Origin: Batkoa obscura
Taxonomy: Eukaryota > Entomophthoromycota > Entomophthoromycetes > Entomophthorales > Batkoaceae
Assembly: GCA_030770535.1 (NCBI GenBank)
Contig: JASVEC010000016.1
Coordinates: 930,001 to 994,000, forward strand
Direction of reading: 5' to 3'
DNA length: 64,000 nt
The stretch's first letter is position 1. Every line of letters starts with the position of its first letter. Positions 21,915-34,351 of this stretch are shown piece after piece. The notes below the pieces were generated by a model that saw only the letters and a program-made list of their open reading frames with translations, searched no databases and was not told where the DNA came from. A program made the position numbers and the translations under genes.

Positions 21915-24900
21915 ATGAAACAACTATTATTATTATTAGTACTATTATTTAGTTATATCATCGCTGAAGATGATAATAGCATTGAGTTAAAAAGCTCAGA
22001 TTTTGATATGATTACTAGTAAAGGCACTTGGTAATTTTTATCTCCCATTTCCATTGTATCCTCTTATCGACTAACCTTTTCATTTTACCTAGGTTTGTGA
22101 AACATTATGTCCCTTGGTGTAAACATTGCAAAAAATTAGCTCCCTTTTGGTCCCAAATGAGTCGAGACTTTGCCTATTTAAGAGAAAAGAGAAAATTTTT
22201 TATGGCACAAATTAACTGTGATAAAGAAGTGGAATTATGTAAACTTCATGACATTGATGCTTATCCAACTTTATTGTTGTATAAAGATGGTGTTTTAATT
22301 GAAGAGTTCTTGGGTGAAGTTAAAGATGATAAGGAATTAAAACCTTATATCCAAAAAATGGCAGAAGAAATGTTTTTAAAAGTAAGTAGAGAGATTTAAT
22401 ATGTTCAAATTTTGGGATTTATCCTTTTATTTAGAATAAGGATACCCCTGTTGAAAATAAGGTACAAATTTGTTATGGAATTGTTGTATTTAGTTATTTA
22501 TCCAGGCTTTTTAGGTAACTAGTGAAAAAAATGTTAGTAATCCATCCGATAAAGACAAGGAGAAAAAGGAGCAGGTAATTAAAACTATTTGTTATTAGAG
22601 AATGTAAATTAATAGTAATTTAGGAAGAGATAGAGAAGAAGGAAAAAGAAGAAAAGGAAAAGGAAAAGGAGGAAAAAGAAAGGAAAGAAAAAGAAGCTAA
22701 AGAGAATAAAGTAAATACCAACTTATTTTAATTTTTGATTATTAACTTTTTGTATTTATTAGGACAGTAAGAAGGAGGATAATAAATCCAAAGAAACTAC
22801 TTTAGAAAATTCAGAGTTCAGTGAAGAGGTAATAGTGATAATATTTTATAAAATTCAATTTATTAATATAACTTTACTTTAGACATTAAAAAAAGACGTT
22901 GGTGTAAATATAATATATTTATAAAAAAGAAAAAAGAATACTAACTTCAATTCTTATAGTTAATGGAAAAACATGAAAAAACATTAAGTCCAGCAGTAAC
23001 AGGTAGTACTTTTGAGCATATACTATCAAAAGGCTATACTTTTGTAAAATACTATGCTCCATGGTGTGGTCATTGTATACATTTCCGTCCTACATGGTTA
23101 AGTTTATCACATGAATTATCCAGTTACAAAAAAAGTAAAAATTTACAAATGGTACAATTTGATTGTGATGCAGAATCAGATTTCTGCAGAGATCATGGGG
23201 TGACCGGATATCCTTCTTTAAAACTTTATAAAGATGGAGAGTTAATTAAAGGATTTACGGAATTCGATCGTAGTTTGAATAATGTCAAAAAATGGTTATT
23301 GCAAACAATTGAAGATGAAGAAAGTGGTAGAATGACAATCAAAAAAGAAAATAAAGAAAAAGGAAGTATTCCAGTTGAAATTCAAAATGTTTTAAAAATT
23401 GACGAAAAATCTGAAGAGAATATTAATAATGGAGCTTGGTAAGTTTTTTTAAATTAATTCATAAATATATATGTATAATAGATATTTATGTTTGTTTTTA
23501 TTATTATTTAGGTTTGTAGCTTTTATTCTTAAAAAAGGAGAAAATGATATCGATCCATTTGATGAAAAATGGGGAGTATTGGCACAGGAATTTGAAAAAT
23601 TTAAAGATAATTATAACACTCAATTAGCTTATGTAGATTGTGGAGTTGATTATGAATTATGTAAAAAGTATAAAGTTAAAGCACAAGTTGAAATTAAGCT
23701 ATATTTAAATGGTAATTGGGTAGAAAATTATAGCAATAGTGAATTTGATATGGAAAGTATTCGAGTATATATTCGAGAAAAAACGAGTTTAATTTCTCAA
23801 AATAAATTATTTGCCAATTATTATTTTAAAAATGAAAGAATTAGTAATCCAGATGGTAAATTGATGGAATTAAATAGTGAAAATTATGAATTATTAGTAC
23901 CAACTGGTAATTACTTTATATTATTTAAAACAGCCAGTTGTATTAAATGTAAAGCAATTCATTCAATTTTGCAAGAGTTGGCACCTGATTTTGTTAATTC
24001 GGTAAATTTGGCAACAATTTATTGTGATAAAAATCATGAGTTATGTCAAAAATTAAAAGTTGAAAAATATCCAAAATTAAAATATTTTAAAGATGGGAAC
24101 CCAAGAGATTATCATGGACTTCCTAATAAAGAGGCTATCAATTCATTCATTATTAGTTCTAGAAAGTAAGTTATTATTTAATATTAATGATTTATTTATT
24201 TATTTTTATAGACCAGTTATTCGTATTGTTAATGATAAACAAATGGAAAATTTATTGAAAGTCAAACAAAATAAATTATGGTTGTTTATCTATGAAACAG
24301 AACAACATATACAAAAATTAAAATCATTTGTAAAAGAAGAATACTTGGAACAAAATATATATTTAATGAAGAAATCGGATGCTAAAAATTACCCACAAAT
24401 TGAAGCAGGGGATTTAAAATTATTTTCAGATGGTAAAATGGTTGAAAATAATTCTCAATCTACTTCAATTAAACAACAATTATCACAAGCTCAATTTCAA
24501 TCATTAATTAAATTAGATCATAATAATATAGATATATTTATGAAAAAATATGAATATATTTGTTTAAGTATATTAAAAGAAGAAAATGATTTAGAAATTA
24601 ATATGTTAAATGAAATTGTTGAAGAAAAGAAAGATCAGGATGGAAGATTAGGTTTTGGTTACTTAAATGGTCTTGAATTTTCAGAATATGTTAAAAGAGT
24701 TTATGGCAAAAATTCAGAAGATTTACCCTTTTATGTCATTACTAAACCAGAAACTTCCATTGTTTTTGATAAAGATATTGAACAACATGAATTTAAATTT
24801 GAAAAAGAGAACATTTTAAAGAATATTGATGATGCTTTAAACAATAAACTAACTTCTCATTCTACCATCTCTTCTTCTTCTATCTCTCCTATTTGGTGGG

Positions 24901-25001
24901 TATTATTAATAGTCATTTTAATTGGCGTATTTTTATTTTGGGTTAAAAAGAAGAAGGGAGGTGATGATGAGGCTGAAAGAAAGATGTTAAATCAAGACTA
25001 A
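21915..25001 (+). CDS. Membrane-anchored protein disulfide isomerase-like protein, 862 aa, 10 exons
   Basis: ER oxidoreductase with several thioredoxin folds. Exons: 21915-22030, 22093-22381, 22435-22461, 22515-22574, 22624-22710, 22763-22828, 22883-22903, 22960-23438, 23512-24165, 24212-25001; the total closes in frame. Signal peptide MKQLLLLLVLLFSYIIA. Domain 1 has WCKHC, where the usual PDI motif is WCGHC. A Lys/Glu linker encoded by five tiny exons follows. Domain 2 has APWCGHC and the cis-Pro region GYPSLKLYKDG. A third fold (from the exon at 23512) lacks a CxxC. The fourth has CIKCK and KYPKLKYFKDG. The C-terminus has one membrane helix (ISPIWWVLLIVILIGVFLFW) and a Lys-rich cytosolic tail. 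The layout recalls yeast Eps1 or TMX proteins, so a type I ER membrane chaperone is likely. There is no KDEL. Confidence 0.88.
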
Positions 25002-25169
25002 ATAAATATAACGTTGTCAAATTAAAGCTTATCTATTATTTATTTATTATTTATTATTTATCATTATTTTGAGTTTAAAATTACAAATTAATGAAAATGC
25101 AAATAATGATAATTCAAGTATAATTAATTGATGGAATTTAGTCCAATACAACTACTAGGAAAATTAAAA

Positions 25170-25274
25170 TATGGGGATGTATTTTTGTGTTTAAGGATTT
25201 TGCTAACAATTTTTCCGCTCAAATAGAGCTTAAAAAATGGAAAAAGTAATGAAAACAAAAAAACATCCTTATAT
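25170..25274 (-). mobile_element. Hairpin MITE, copy 9
   Basis: TATGGGGATGTATTTTTGTG ... AAAAAACATCCTTATAT; centre GCTCAAATAGAGCTTAAAA. It lies 170 bases after the PDI stop. Confidence 0.92.
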
Positions 25275-25408
25275 ATTAAATTCAATAATATTTCCTTTCT
25301 TACATTTTATTACATAATGAATTTTATAAAGAATAGCTTATTAATTAAATTAGTAAAATTAATAAAAAAACTAGAAATTAGTATGGCACTAAGTTTATAA
25401 TAATAAGA

Positions 25409-25451
25409 AAACTAAACTAAACTAACTAAACTAAACTAAACTAAACTAAAC
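25409..25451. repeat. (CTAAA)n microsatellite
   Basis: Eight or nine pentamer copies with one shorter unit. Confidence 0.85.
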
Positions 25452-25805
25452 AATAAGTTAATATTGATAATACTCATTAAGTTAATAGTTTAATTAATTA
25501 GAAATAATCAATAATTAATAAACACAATATTTAATTTAAAGAATCTAGATTAATAAAATGGAATCCCTAATTTAATGAACCATATTCATCATAAAACGCT
25601 CCATCTAAATTCCGGCTATAATTCCCAATTCAATATGAATAGGCTAAATAAATCTACCTTAATAATAAGAATTTTGGATTACTAACCAAAATTTTATGAT
25701 GTAATTGTCCAACATAGCCTAATCTTTTTTCTTATCTGATTGGTTGAAAATTGAATTTTTCGATCTATCACTATAGAACACAATAAATTGAGCAAAATCG
25801 ACGAT

Positions 25806-25814
25806 TATAAAAAG
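25806..25814 (+). promoter_or_regulatory. Possible TATA box of thioredoxin reductase
   Basis: TATAAAAAG only 13 bases before the upstream ATG (25827) and 97 before the inner ATG (25911). If it is used at normal spacing, transcripts would start after the first ATG and encode only the short form. Confidence 0.35.
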
Positions 25815-25826
25815 CAAATCCATTTA

Positions 25827-27174
<1,348 letters not shown>

Positions 27175-27377
27175 ATTTAACTTTACTTTTTAAATGAGTT
27201 CGATTTCGTTTAATAAAAACAGACTAAAAATATTTTTTTATTTTATAATTTAAATTTAAACACATCCATCTATTTCTGATTTTCTATTTTTACAATAATT
27301 TTCATATTTTATTACAAATAAAAATAATAAATTTTTTACTATATTCTTTTAATAAAACAAACTCATATATATCCTGT

Positions 27378-29274
27378 CTAATCTTGAGGTTCATGTTCAA
27401 TATCTGGTAATTTTTCATTTTTGATTTTCTCTTGATTTACCAAATTTTCATTATAACCTTCAGTAACTGGAACATGACCCATACGAATAGAAGTTTCAAT
27501 AAAATCAGTTAATCTTAATTCTCTCGGTTTTAATTGCATTTCATCCATATCGTTATTTTCATTATGTTCAAAATTCATTTGTCGCATACATTCACGAATA
27601 GGTAACATAGAAGTTTCTCGACACAATTCTTTTAAATCACTACCTAACAGAAGAGAGGGGAATTAGGATTGAGTGGGTTAAATAGAACTTAATCAATTTA
27701 CCTGTTTGTCCAAATGTTAATTGTGCTAATGCATTAAAATCAAAATCAGGTTCTAAAATGGAATCTTTTAAAAACTATAAAAATATTAGTAACTGTTATT
27801 GAGATAGAAATAAATTATAATTAATTTACTAATTTCAAAATTTGAAGTCGCTGAGCTTCTGTGGGTGGTGATATATTAAATCTTTTTGGCATACGTCTTA
27901 AAATAGCTTGATCTGGTAGTTACAAATTAATTAATTATAATCCCTTATATATTAAATATCGACATAGTTATTTACCAATATCAAAAGGTCGATTAGTAGC
28001 ACCAAGTACCTAAAAAAGGGTTTTATTACCCAACTATAATCAAAACTTTAATTCAGCTTACAATGATTCGATTGTTTTCACCCGAAGTAAGACCATCCCA
28101 TAAACTAATTAAGAAATAGTATATAATTAAAAAAAGAATTTAACAATCTCATTCATCTACTTACGTCATAAACTCCGCTTTCATAGTACCCGTCACTTCA
28201 TGATCATTGGACCTCCTTTCTCTTAAAAAGGAATCAATTTCATCAATGAATACAATACATGGTTGCATCTTATGAGCTAAAGAAAATAAAGCAGAAACTA
28301 ATTTATTTGATTCCCCATACTTTATAAAATTTTAAAAAAAGATAAATTATTAATAATCATTAAATAAAGCAATAAATTTACCCATTTATCCGTTAATGTA
28401 GATACTCTCATATTGATAAAAGCTGCCCCTGATTCTTTAGCTAAACATTTAGCTAACATTGTTTTTCCACAGCCTTAATTCAATTGTGTTAAATATAGAT
28501 TTTTAAGCAATTCATATACTCCTCTCTATTTTAAAGATAAAAAACTTACCAGGAGGTCCATATAATAATACCCCTTTTGGTGGTGTAACAAGTCCATTAG
28601 TATCACTGAATAACTTTGGAAATTTTAAGGGATAAATAACCGTTTCTTTTAATTCAGTAACAATAGAATCCAAACCTAAAATTATGATTTAGAATGTTAT
28701 TACTTTCACTATTTATATTGCTGTTAATTAGCTATAACATTAATTTTACCTCCAATATCTAAAAAATGGAAATAAAATTAGTTTGTTTTTGATTGATTCT
28801 GTAAAAAAAATATTATTTTACCTTTAAAATTCACTGGAATTTCATCTGAATGCACTAATTCGGTGGCTATGATTTGTTCATAATCAGTCAATTCTAAATC
28901 TTTTCTCTATTATAAAAAATTAGCAACCAAATACTTAATTAACCTTTTTCTCCTGTTCTCTATCCTCTATTCTCTCTTTTTCTTTTTTTAAAAAAAGTAA
29001 TGTAATATCAAAATAAACAAATAATTCATTTACTTACCCCATATTTATCTAATAATTTTTCAGCTTTTGATTTGGCTAACTTTTTCTTTTCATTCGAAGG
29101 ATCTAAACTAGCCATTACGTATTTTATTCCATAATAAAAAATGACTTGAGAAACTAAGAAGATAGCCACTGTATTTTTTTAATAAAACAATATTAATAAT
29201 TTATTGCAGCTTAAGATGTTAAATTCGTTTTAATTTTTACCTTCCGTTATATATTTGCCTTTACTTGGTTGCAT
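27378..29274 (-). CDS. MSP1: Msp1/ATAD1-type AAA ATPase, 386 aa, 13 exons
   Basis: Outer mitochondrial membrane AAA ATPase that extracts mislocalised tail-anchored proteins. Exons (high to low): 29274-29241, 29168-29038, 28973-28944, 28906-28822, 28758-28750, 28675-28550, 28473-28382, 28319-28165, 28104-28062, 28009-27976, 27912-27830, 27774-27702, 27643-27378; the sum is exactly in frame. The N-terminal membrane helix ([18 protein letters not shown]) is followed by a Lys-rich coiled segment. Then come [19 protein letters not shown], Walker A GPPGCGKT split by an intron, Walker [12 protein letters not shown], sensor 1 GATNRPFD and the arginine-finger region LRRMPKRF. The C-terminal helix [14 protein letters not shown] and a hydrophilic tail ending EHEPQD close it. 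The 9-nt exon 28750-28758 encodes the IGG of DIGG across its borders. The gene is unusually intron-dense for this window. Confidence 0.92.
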
Positions 29275-30070
29275 GTTGGTTGTAATGGTTGCTATATTTT
29301 TATAAATGGATTTTTTTTCGTTTTATTTTATTTATCCTCTACTTTCTATCTATTAAATTCGAAGCTTCAAACTTGATTAATCTTCGTGCAAAAACTTCAA
29401 TATCCTATATAGTTATAAAAACAAAATATTCTTTTTTTAATAAATTTATCAATTTTATTTTCATTAAAAAGGGGCTAATTTTATTAGATTACTTAGTTTA
29501 TTTTCTTAGATTTTAATTGGCTATTATTGATTTACACCAATAAAAATTATTGTTTTTAGTCCTCATCAGAAAAAGTAGGCGGAGATGATAAGCTTAACAG
29601 CTGGTAAAAAGAAGACTAATTGATAACAGTAAGGAAGATTAGCAATAACTAACGATCAATTCTAAAATATAAGTTTTAAAATTAGAATGTAATAAAACTT
29701 CTATTTTATTACTATTTTATTTTTTATTCATTAGCTTGTTAGCCAAATGCTTACACTATACTTTTCTCATTCAGAAAAATTAACATCTTAAAATAGCATT
29801 GCTAAAGTAATTTCAATGTGGACTTATCTTTTTTAATTTAAGGTTGCTGTAAAATAAATGTAAGAGCAAAATTGACAAATCGTGATTAAAAAACTACAGT
29901 TAACTTATTACACCTTCAATTTATGTAGTACAAATCCCACTGATTTCAATTGAGTAATATTAAAAAATTCACTTTTAGCTTATTGGCTCTAAAAAGTAGT
30001 TAAGCTTTAAGCTTAATTTTCGAAATTCAAAAAAAAATCTTATTTCGTATAGATTAATAATCAACTGATA
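29275..30070. other. Divergent intergenic region between MSP1 and RPAP1
   Basis: About 800 bases shared by two divergent genes. AT-rich; a 75-codon frame at 29289-29516 is Phe/Ile/Tyr-rich without a recognisable domain and I do not call it. Confidence 0.4.
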
Positions 30071-33000
30071 ATGAATCCATATCATTTACCTAACCAATTT
30101 GAACTTAGTGAAGAAGATTTATTAACCCAACAAGAAGCATTTTTAAAAGGAGATAAAGAAAACTTAGTTCAATTGAAAAAATCAGAAAAAGAAGATAAAC
30201 CAGAACAAAAATCAGAAACTTCTAAAGAACCCATCCGAATTTCTATAGGCGATGTATTATCTCGAGATCAAGTACAATTTGGTCATATAGAATGTGATAA
30301 AGAAAATAAAACAAGTAAGAAAAAAACAAAATCTTTATTTGCTTTACGTCGAGAGCTGGAGAGAAACGGTGAGAAAAAAGGGGAGGACAGTAAAGGAGCT
30401 CCATTATCTACCGATGGTTTAGTATTAAAAGGGGTTAAAGAAAGAGAAATAACTCAGCCTAAAGTAATGGAGTTTACGAAAAAAGGATCCATATTAAAGA
30501 AGAATATCAATACTAGTGGATTTCCAAGGATATTGCAACATAAAGAGAGGAATGAGATAGAAGAAATTAAGAAAAAAGACGAGATTCAAAAAAAAGATTT
30601 CAAGTTGGGAAGTATTGCTGATAGTGAAGATATTATGGATGAAATTAGCAAGGAGAATGAAAAGAAATTGGAAGAGATGAGTGAAAAAGAAATAATAAGA
30701 TTAAGACAAGAATTGCTTTTAAGTTTAGATCCGAAATTGATTGAAGTATTAACAAAGGATAAAGGAATTATAAAGGAACAAGAGGAAGCAAATGCTAGCG
30801 GTGGTTCAGTTAAGGAGATAGAAAATGAAGGAGAAAGTAAAGAAAAAGTAGAAAAGAAAATGGAGAAGAAAGTGATGTTTCAATTAACTCAGAAAGAAAA
30901 AGAAAAAATGGAAAATCCACATTTAGAAGCAATAGAAAAAAATATCTCAATAGAACAAGATAAATTAAAATGGATGGATGAAATACCAGACTCAGATAAT
31001 AATGACAAGCCAAAGGAAAAACAAAATCAGTTATTAAGATTAAGATTTAATTTTCAAGGTGATATAGTAAATTCTAAACAAGATATACCTACTCATCATG
31101 GTCTCCATCACCATGGTAAATCACCGGAATTGGCGGGATATTCATTAGAAGAATTAATGATGTATTTAAATTCCAGTTATATTTATCAAAAAACATTAAG
31201 TATTTCTATAATTAAAAAAATATTATGGAATATAATAGAGAGACAGATAGAGCTAGAGGAAGATAAGGAAAACATATTAGAATATTTTGTAAAGAATAGA
31301 TTGGGTTATGGACTACTTTTAAATTTAAAAGGAAGAAACTTAACTTTAATTTATCATACAATTGATTTATTACATACTTGGTTAATAGGTATTAGTAATC
31401 AACATGAATTTTTAGAAAATTGTATTGGAATTAATTATAGTGAATTATTTAAATTTGATTTAAGTGAAATTCTAATTGATGAAGAAAAAGACACTGAGAT
31501 GCTCAGGCTGGAAACTTATGATACAGTAAATTCACTTATATGGCATGGCATTTTAAATGAAATTTATAAATTAATTCAAAGAAATAAAGGAATGGAAATC
31601 AAAGTTAGAAATCAACTATTAGAATTATTAATATTATTTGTAAGTTATTCTAATGAATTTGGACAATTAATGGTAAATATGCAAGGGTTTATTGACACAT
31701 TAAATCAACATATTATTGTGGAGATGAAATGGCCACCTTCAAACAAGGAGATTAAAGAATATCAAAGATATTGTGGGATTAAATTATATATTAAATTAAT
31801 AAGATTATTATGTCAATCAGATCCTCAAATTGCTATAAAATTGGAAATGAGATTACAGCCTTTGATAAAGTATTTATTAATTGAAGTGGAGGGTAATGAA
31901 TGGACACAATTAAAGAATGACATTAATGAAGAAATATTTAAGTTAGCAAAACAATTATTGTATTATAACATTTATTGGTTGAAAATTAAAGAATTATTTA
32001 ATGAAGTTTATATGAAATTAGTGAAACAATTAAATAATAATAATAAGGAAAACAGTAGCAATGATAATAGAGTTTTAATATCCTTTTATAACTATTTATA
32101 TTGTTATACAGTTCAACATTTGATTCAATTAGATAAATCAGAATTAAGTTTAATTTATTCTTTTTTTAGAGAATTATTCTATCAAACATTAAAAAATATA
32201 AAGAATGTTCAAGATTTCAGATTGTTAGCAGCTATCCTTGATTTTTTAAGTAGTCAATTTCAATTAGTTAATCAACATCAATTATTCAATAATAAAGATG
32301 TTTCAATGTTCTATCAACAAGTAGAAGACAAATTAGGATTTGAAAAAATAATGAAATTATTAGATTGTAATACTTCAATTGAAAATATATTCTTATTAAT
32401 GAAAAGAGATAATATGAAATTTATACGTTTGTTTCCAGCTATTGGAATCAATAATTTAAATCAATTTAACAATCAATTTCAACAACTCAATTCATTATTC
32501 TTAGTTATTAGAGCTTATCTTTCATTTGATCTAAAAGAAGACTATGTTGAAGAAATTTATAAATTTGTTATAAATTTATTAAATCAATTCAATAATAATT
32601 ACGATTGCTTTTATTTATTTACTAGTTTGCAACATATATTATTAAAGTTAATATTATTAAATAATAACAAATATGAAAATAAGAACTTAGTTTATGCAAC
32701 ATTATTAATTCAATATTCAAAAGATATAGAATGTAATAGATTAGCAATGAAATATTGTAATAAGTTATTTAAACAACGATTGATTAATAATACACAGCAA
32801 AAAGAAGAGAAAATAGAAAGATTTTTAAATAAATTGACGAACTATTGGTTAAAAGATATAAATTCAACAATGTTATTGAACTTTAATAATAAAGATAACG
32901 ACTTCAATGTACTATGGCTATTAAAACCATTAACAGAATATTGGCCAGTTCAAATAGAGAAGAAAAAGACATTTGAAAATGAAGATGTTTTATTATTATT

Positions 33001-33688
33001 CTATTTAATTGAATATTATTATTTAAACTTTAAAGATAATCAATTAGTATGTTATGATGCCAAATTAAATCAATTTCATTTCTTAAAATTAATTTATTTA
33101 CCGCAACATTTTGGATTAAATGAAGAATTGAATTTAATATTAAATAAAATATTAATTATTATTCAACCATATTTAAATAATAATAATAATAATCAACAAC
33201 AACATAGATATAATGAAGAAAAAGAAAAAATATTAAATTTAAGATATCAATTATTACAAGATACAATACCAATTTATTTAGATGAATGTTTTTTTAATTT
33301 AAATTATTTATATATATTAATACATTGTTTAACTATTAATGATTTATTTACAGTAGATTTTCAAATATTAATATTACAAAAATTAATACCAAAAATGCCT
33401 ACAAATATAATTAATCAACTTAATATTAATAATAAAGAATTAAGTATTTATATGGAATATGAAGTAATTGATTTAGTAACTAAATTATTCTTTTATTTAC
33501 CAGTAACTCCAGAAATACCTTTATTATATAACTTAATGAAACAAACAATAATTGAGTATTTTGAAATCAATCAACAATTAGAAAGTGAAAAAAGAAACAT
33601 GACAATAAAGGAAATACAATTATTTAATAATATTAAAAAAGAAATGAGTAAATATAACTTAGAAGAAAAGAATTCATTCTTTTTATAA
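30071..33688 (+). CDS. RPAP1: RPAP1-like RNA polymerase II-associated protein (1205 aa)
   Basis: Factor for nuclear import or assembly of RNA polymerase II (yeast Rba50, human RPAP1). The N-terminal third is charged and disordered and carries short family motifs: LPNQFELSEEDLLTQQEAFL near the start, then GFPRILQHKER around residue 150. The hallmark RPAP1 C-terminal-domain motif LRLRFNFQGDIV, followed by HHHGKSPELAGYSLEELMMYL, lies near residues 315-370. The rest is Leu/Ile/Asn-rich predicted helices. There are no introns over 3.6 kb, unlike most neighbours. Its stop overlaps the stop of the convergent gene below by six bases. Confidence 0.85.
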   Translation: MNPYHLPNQFELSEEDLLTQQEAFLKGDKENLVQLKKSEKEDKPEQKSETSKEPIRISIGDVLSRDQVQFGHIECDKENKTSKKKTKSLFALRRELERNGEKKGEDSKGAPLSTDGLVLKGVKEREITQPKVMEFTKKGSILKKNINTSGFPRILQHKERNEIEEIKKKDEIQKKDFKLGSIADSEDIMDEISKENEKKLEEMSEKEIIRLRQELLLSLDPKLIEVLTKDKGIIKEQEEANASGGSVKEIENEGESKEKVEKKMEKKVMFQLTQKEKEKMENPHLEAIEKNISIEQDKLKWMDEIPDSDNNDKPKEKQNQLLRLRFNFQGDIVNSKQDIPTHHGLHHHGKSPELAGYSLEELMMYLNSSYIYQKTLSISIIKKILWNIIERQIELEEDKENILEYFVKNRLGYGLLLNLKGRNLTLIYHTIDLLHTWLIGISNQHEFLENCIGINYSELFKFDLSEILIDEEKDTEMLRLETYDTVNSLIWHGILNEIYKLIQRNKGMEIKVRNQLLELLILFVSYSNEFGQLMVNMQGFIDTLNQHIIVEMKWPPSNKEIKEYQRYCGIKLYIKLIRLLCQSDPQIAIKLEMRLQPLIKYLLIEVEGNEWTQLKNDINEEIFKLAKQLLYYNIYWLKIKELFNEVYMKLVKQLNNNNKENSSNDNRVLISFYNYLYCYTVQHLIQLDKSELSLIYSFFRELFYQTLKNIKNVQDFRLLAAILDFLSSQFQLVNQHQLFNNKDVSMFYQQVEDKLGFEKIMKLLDCNTSIENIFLLMKRDNMKFIRLFPAIGINNLNQFNNQFQQLNSLFLVIRAYLSFDLKEDYVEEIYKFVINLLNQFNNNYDCFYLFTSLQHILLKLILLNNNKYENKNLVYATLLIQYSKDIECNRLAMKYCNKLFKQRLINNTQQKEEKIERFLNKLTNYWLKDINSTMLLNFNNKDNDFNVLWLLKPLTEYWPVQIEKKKTFENEDVLLLFYLIEYYYLNFKDNQLVCYDAKLNQFHFLKLIYLPQHFGLNEELNLILNKILIIIQPYLNNNNNNQQQHRYNEEKEKILNLRYQLLQDTIPIYLDECFFNLNYLYILIHCLTINDLFTVDFQILILQKLIPKMPTNIINQLNINNKELSIYMEYEVIDLVTKLFFYLPVTPEIPLLYNLMKQTIIEYFEINQQLESEKRNMTIKEIQLFNNIKKEMSKYNLEEKNSFFL

Positions 33689-34351
33689 TTGATTTTTATA
33701 ATGATGATGATGTAAAATAAAAGAAAATGAAAAACAGCAAATCAAATTCAATACAAAATTCAATTCTTTTTGAAAACTTAATACTCCTAATTTCATGGCT
33801 TTTTTACCTGGTGGTTGAAATATAGCTATTGTTTCTTTTTTCCCACTTTCCTCTGTTAATTTCCATTTGCCACGAGGTAAACAAAGCCAAATAAAAGTGT
33901 CTTCTTTATAATTTTGATTTTTTAAACTTAATTTATATTCATTAATATGATTTTTAACAATATGAATTTGATTATAACAATTATTAATAAATAACCCTAC
34001 TTCATAACTCTGGTTGAAGTTGGATTGAATTTGACCTAATAGTTGTTGGTTACTAACTTCTTCTATCATAGCTCCATCGTAATCAAAATTAATTTGATAA
34101 ATAGGTTTTTTATGAATATCTTTTAAATGATAGGTTAATAATCGACCTACATAATTGGTATATAATTTATATGTATGATGTACTTTAGATGCTTCAATAG
34201 AGTCCTCGGTCATTCGATCTAATAAACTGTTATCAATAAGACTAGGCTCCAGTTCAAAATCGGATGGTTGAACAGCGACTTGGTCATTTATTACTGGCGG
34301 ATGTTTTGTATGTTGACGTAAATCGGCTTCTACTTCAATACCAAAATCCAT
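33683..34351 (-). CDS. Protein of unknown function, convergent with RPAP1 (222 aa)
   Basis: Not recognised. The N-terminus is acidic (MDFGIEVEADLRQH). A central region, about 60-195, looks like an all-beta domain: YKLYTNYVGRLLTYHL, KKPIYQINFDYDG, EVGLFINNCYN, FIWLCLPRGKWKLTEES, TIAIFQPPG. The alternating hydrophobic strands loosely resemble tubby/LURP-type phospholipid-binding barrels, but this is a guess. The end is hydrophobic then His-rich (LNLICCFSFSFILHHHHYK), possibly a C-terminal membrane anchor. Its last six bases overlap the RPAP1 stop region, so the 3' UTRs must overlap extensively. Confidence 0.7.
   Translation of the reverse strand: MDFGIEVEADLRQHTKHPPVINDQVAVQPSDFELEPSLIDNSLLDRMTEDSIEASKVHHTYKLYTNYVGRLLTYHLKDIHKKPIYQINFDYDGAMIEEVSNQQLLGQIQSNFNQSYEVGLFINNCYNQIHIVKNHINEYKLSLKNQNYKEDTFIWLCLPRGKWKLTEESGKKETIAIFQPPGKKAMKLGVLSFQKELNFVLNLICCFSFSFILHHHHYKNQL

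Noticed and set aside
25409-25451. (CTAAA)n run considered as a telomere-like or CRISPR-like repeat
   Set aside because: A simple pentamer microsatellite without spacers and internal to a gene-rich region.
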